Shown here piece by piece: positions 21,175 to 21,285 of a stretch of 21,285 bases of DNA (position 1 is the first letter of the stretch; the number at the start of each line of letters is the position of its first letter). The position numbers were made by a program, and so were the translations under genes. The stretch is from contig CAILKC010000602.1 in NCBI GenBank assembly GCA_903834675.1, forward strand, positions 1 to 21,285, read 5' to 3'. The notes beneath the pieces were generated by a model, which did not search any database, was not told where the DNA came from, and saw only the letters and a program-made list of their open reading frames with translations. Source of the stretch: an uncultured Victivallales bacterium. GTDB taxonomy: Bacteria; Verrucomicrobiota; Lentisphaeria; Oligosphaerales; JAFGRS01.

Positions 21175-21285
21175 TTTCGATCGTCTCCGCCTCCGGCGAG
21201 CAGAACGGGTCACGTGACTCTTGGGGGAGACTTCCGGCGGGAGGTGTCGCGAAGGCCAGACGCCGCGGAGCGCTGAAAGCGCGGC

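Larger units (their letters stand above)
20946..21285. other. 340-bp gene-free right end
   Basis: This is upstream sequence of the ceramidase-family gene. It contains a 10-bp inverted repeat and copy B of the dispersed repeat, plus a small hairpin (GCGCT-GAA-AGCGC) near the last 20 bases. No supported gene is seen, and no promoter could be called with confidence. Confidence 0.5.

Overview
The window is about 21.3 kb of GC-rich bacterial chromosome with 16 protein-coding genes, the first cut by the left edge. A Pal-type outer-membrane lipoprotein shows a Gram-negative envelope. The mix of a formylglycine-type sulfatase, a CBM9-like secreted protein, a sialate O-acetylesterase-like enzyme, a ceramidase-family protein, a FAD oxidoreductase of the PF12831 kind, a xylose-isomerase-like TIM barrel and tandem QueG-like iron-sulfur proteins is typical of glycan-degrading Planctomycetota, Lentisphaerota, Verrucomicrobiota and similar uncultured lineages. 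That placement is inferred from gene content only. I saw no rRNA, tRNA, CRISPR array, prophage or intact transposase.

Layout. (1) 2-2587, plus strand: three tightly packed paralogous 4Fe-4S proteins related to epoxyqueuosine reductase and reductive dehalogenases. (2) 2690-5486, minus strand: M28 metallopeptidase, sugar isomerase/epimerase-like protein and polysaccharide deacetylase. (3) 5685-6177, plus strand: a compact single-gene unit for a 108-aa membrane protein, with its own promoter, leader hairpin and intrinsic terminator. (4) 6272-7945, minus strand: an orphan OleC-like beta-lactone synthetase, with a 37-bp direct repeat behind its start. (5) 8312-12312, plus strand: secreted CBM-like protein, secreted CBM9-like protein and sulfatase. 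(6) 12348-15582, minus strand: an unusual protein with eight tandem zinc-ribbon units joined to a degenerate SGNH domain, then Pal, then a NUDIX hydrolase coupled to Pal. (7) 15917-19494, plus strand: FAD oxidoreductase and a sialate O-acetylesterase-like enzyme with an unassigned C-terminal extension. (8) 19653-20945, minus strand: a ceramidase-family protein lacking the family nucleophile.

Blocks 2, 5, 7 and 8 look like parts of a programme for taking apart decorated (sulfated, acetylated) glycans or glycolipids, but no glycoside hydrolase is recognisable here, so the substrate is unknown. The most unusual item is the zinc-ribbon/SGNH protein. The orphan OleC, the triple QueG-like cluster and the ceramidase relative without its nucleophile also deserve attention. 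A 31-bp imperfect repeat occurs twice in opposite orientation, about 13 kb apart, around blocks 5 to 8.
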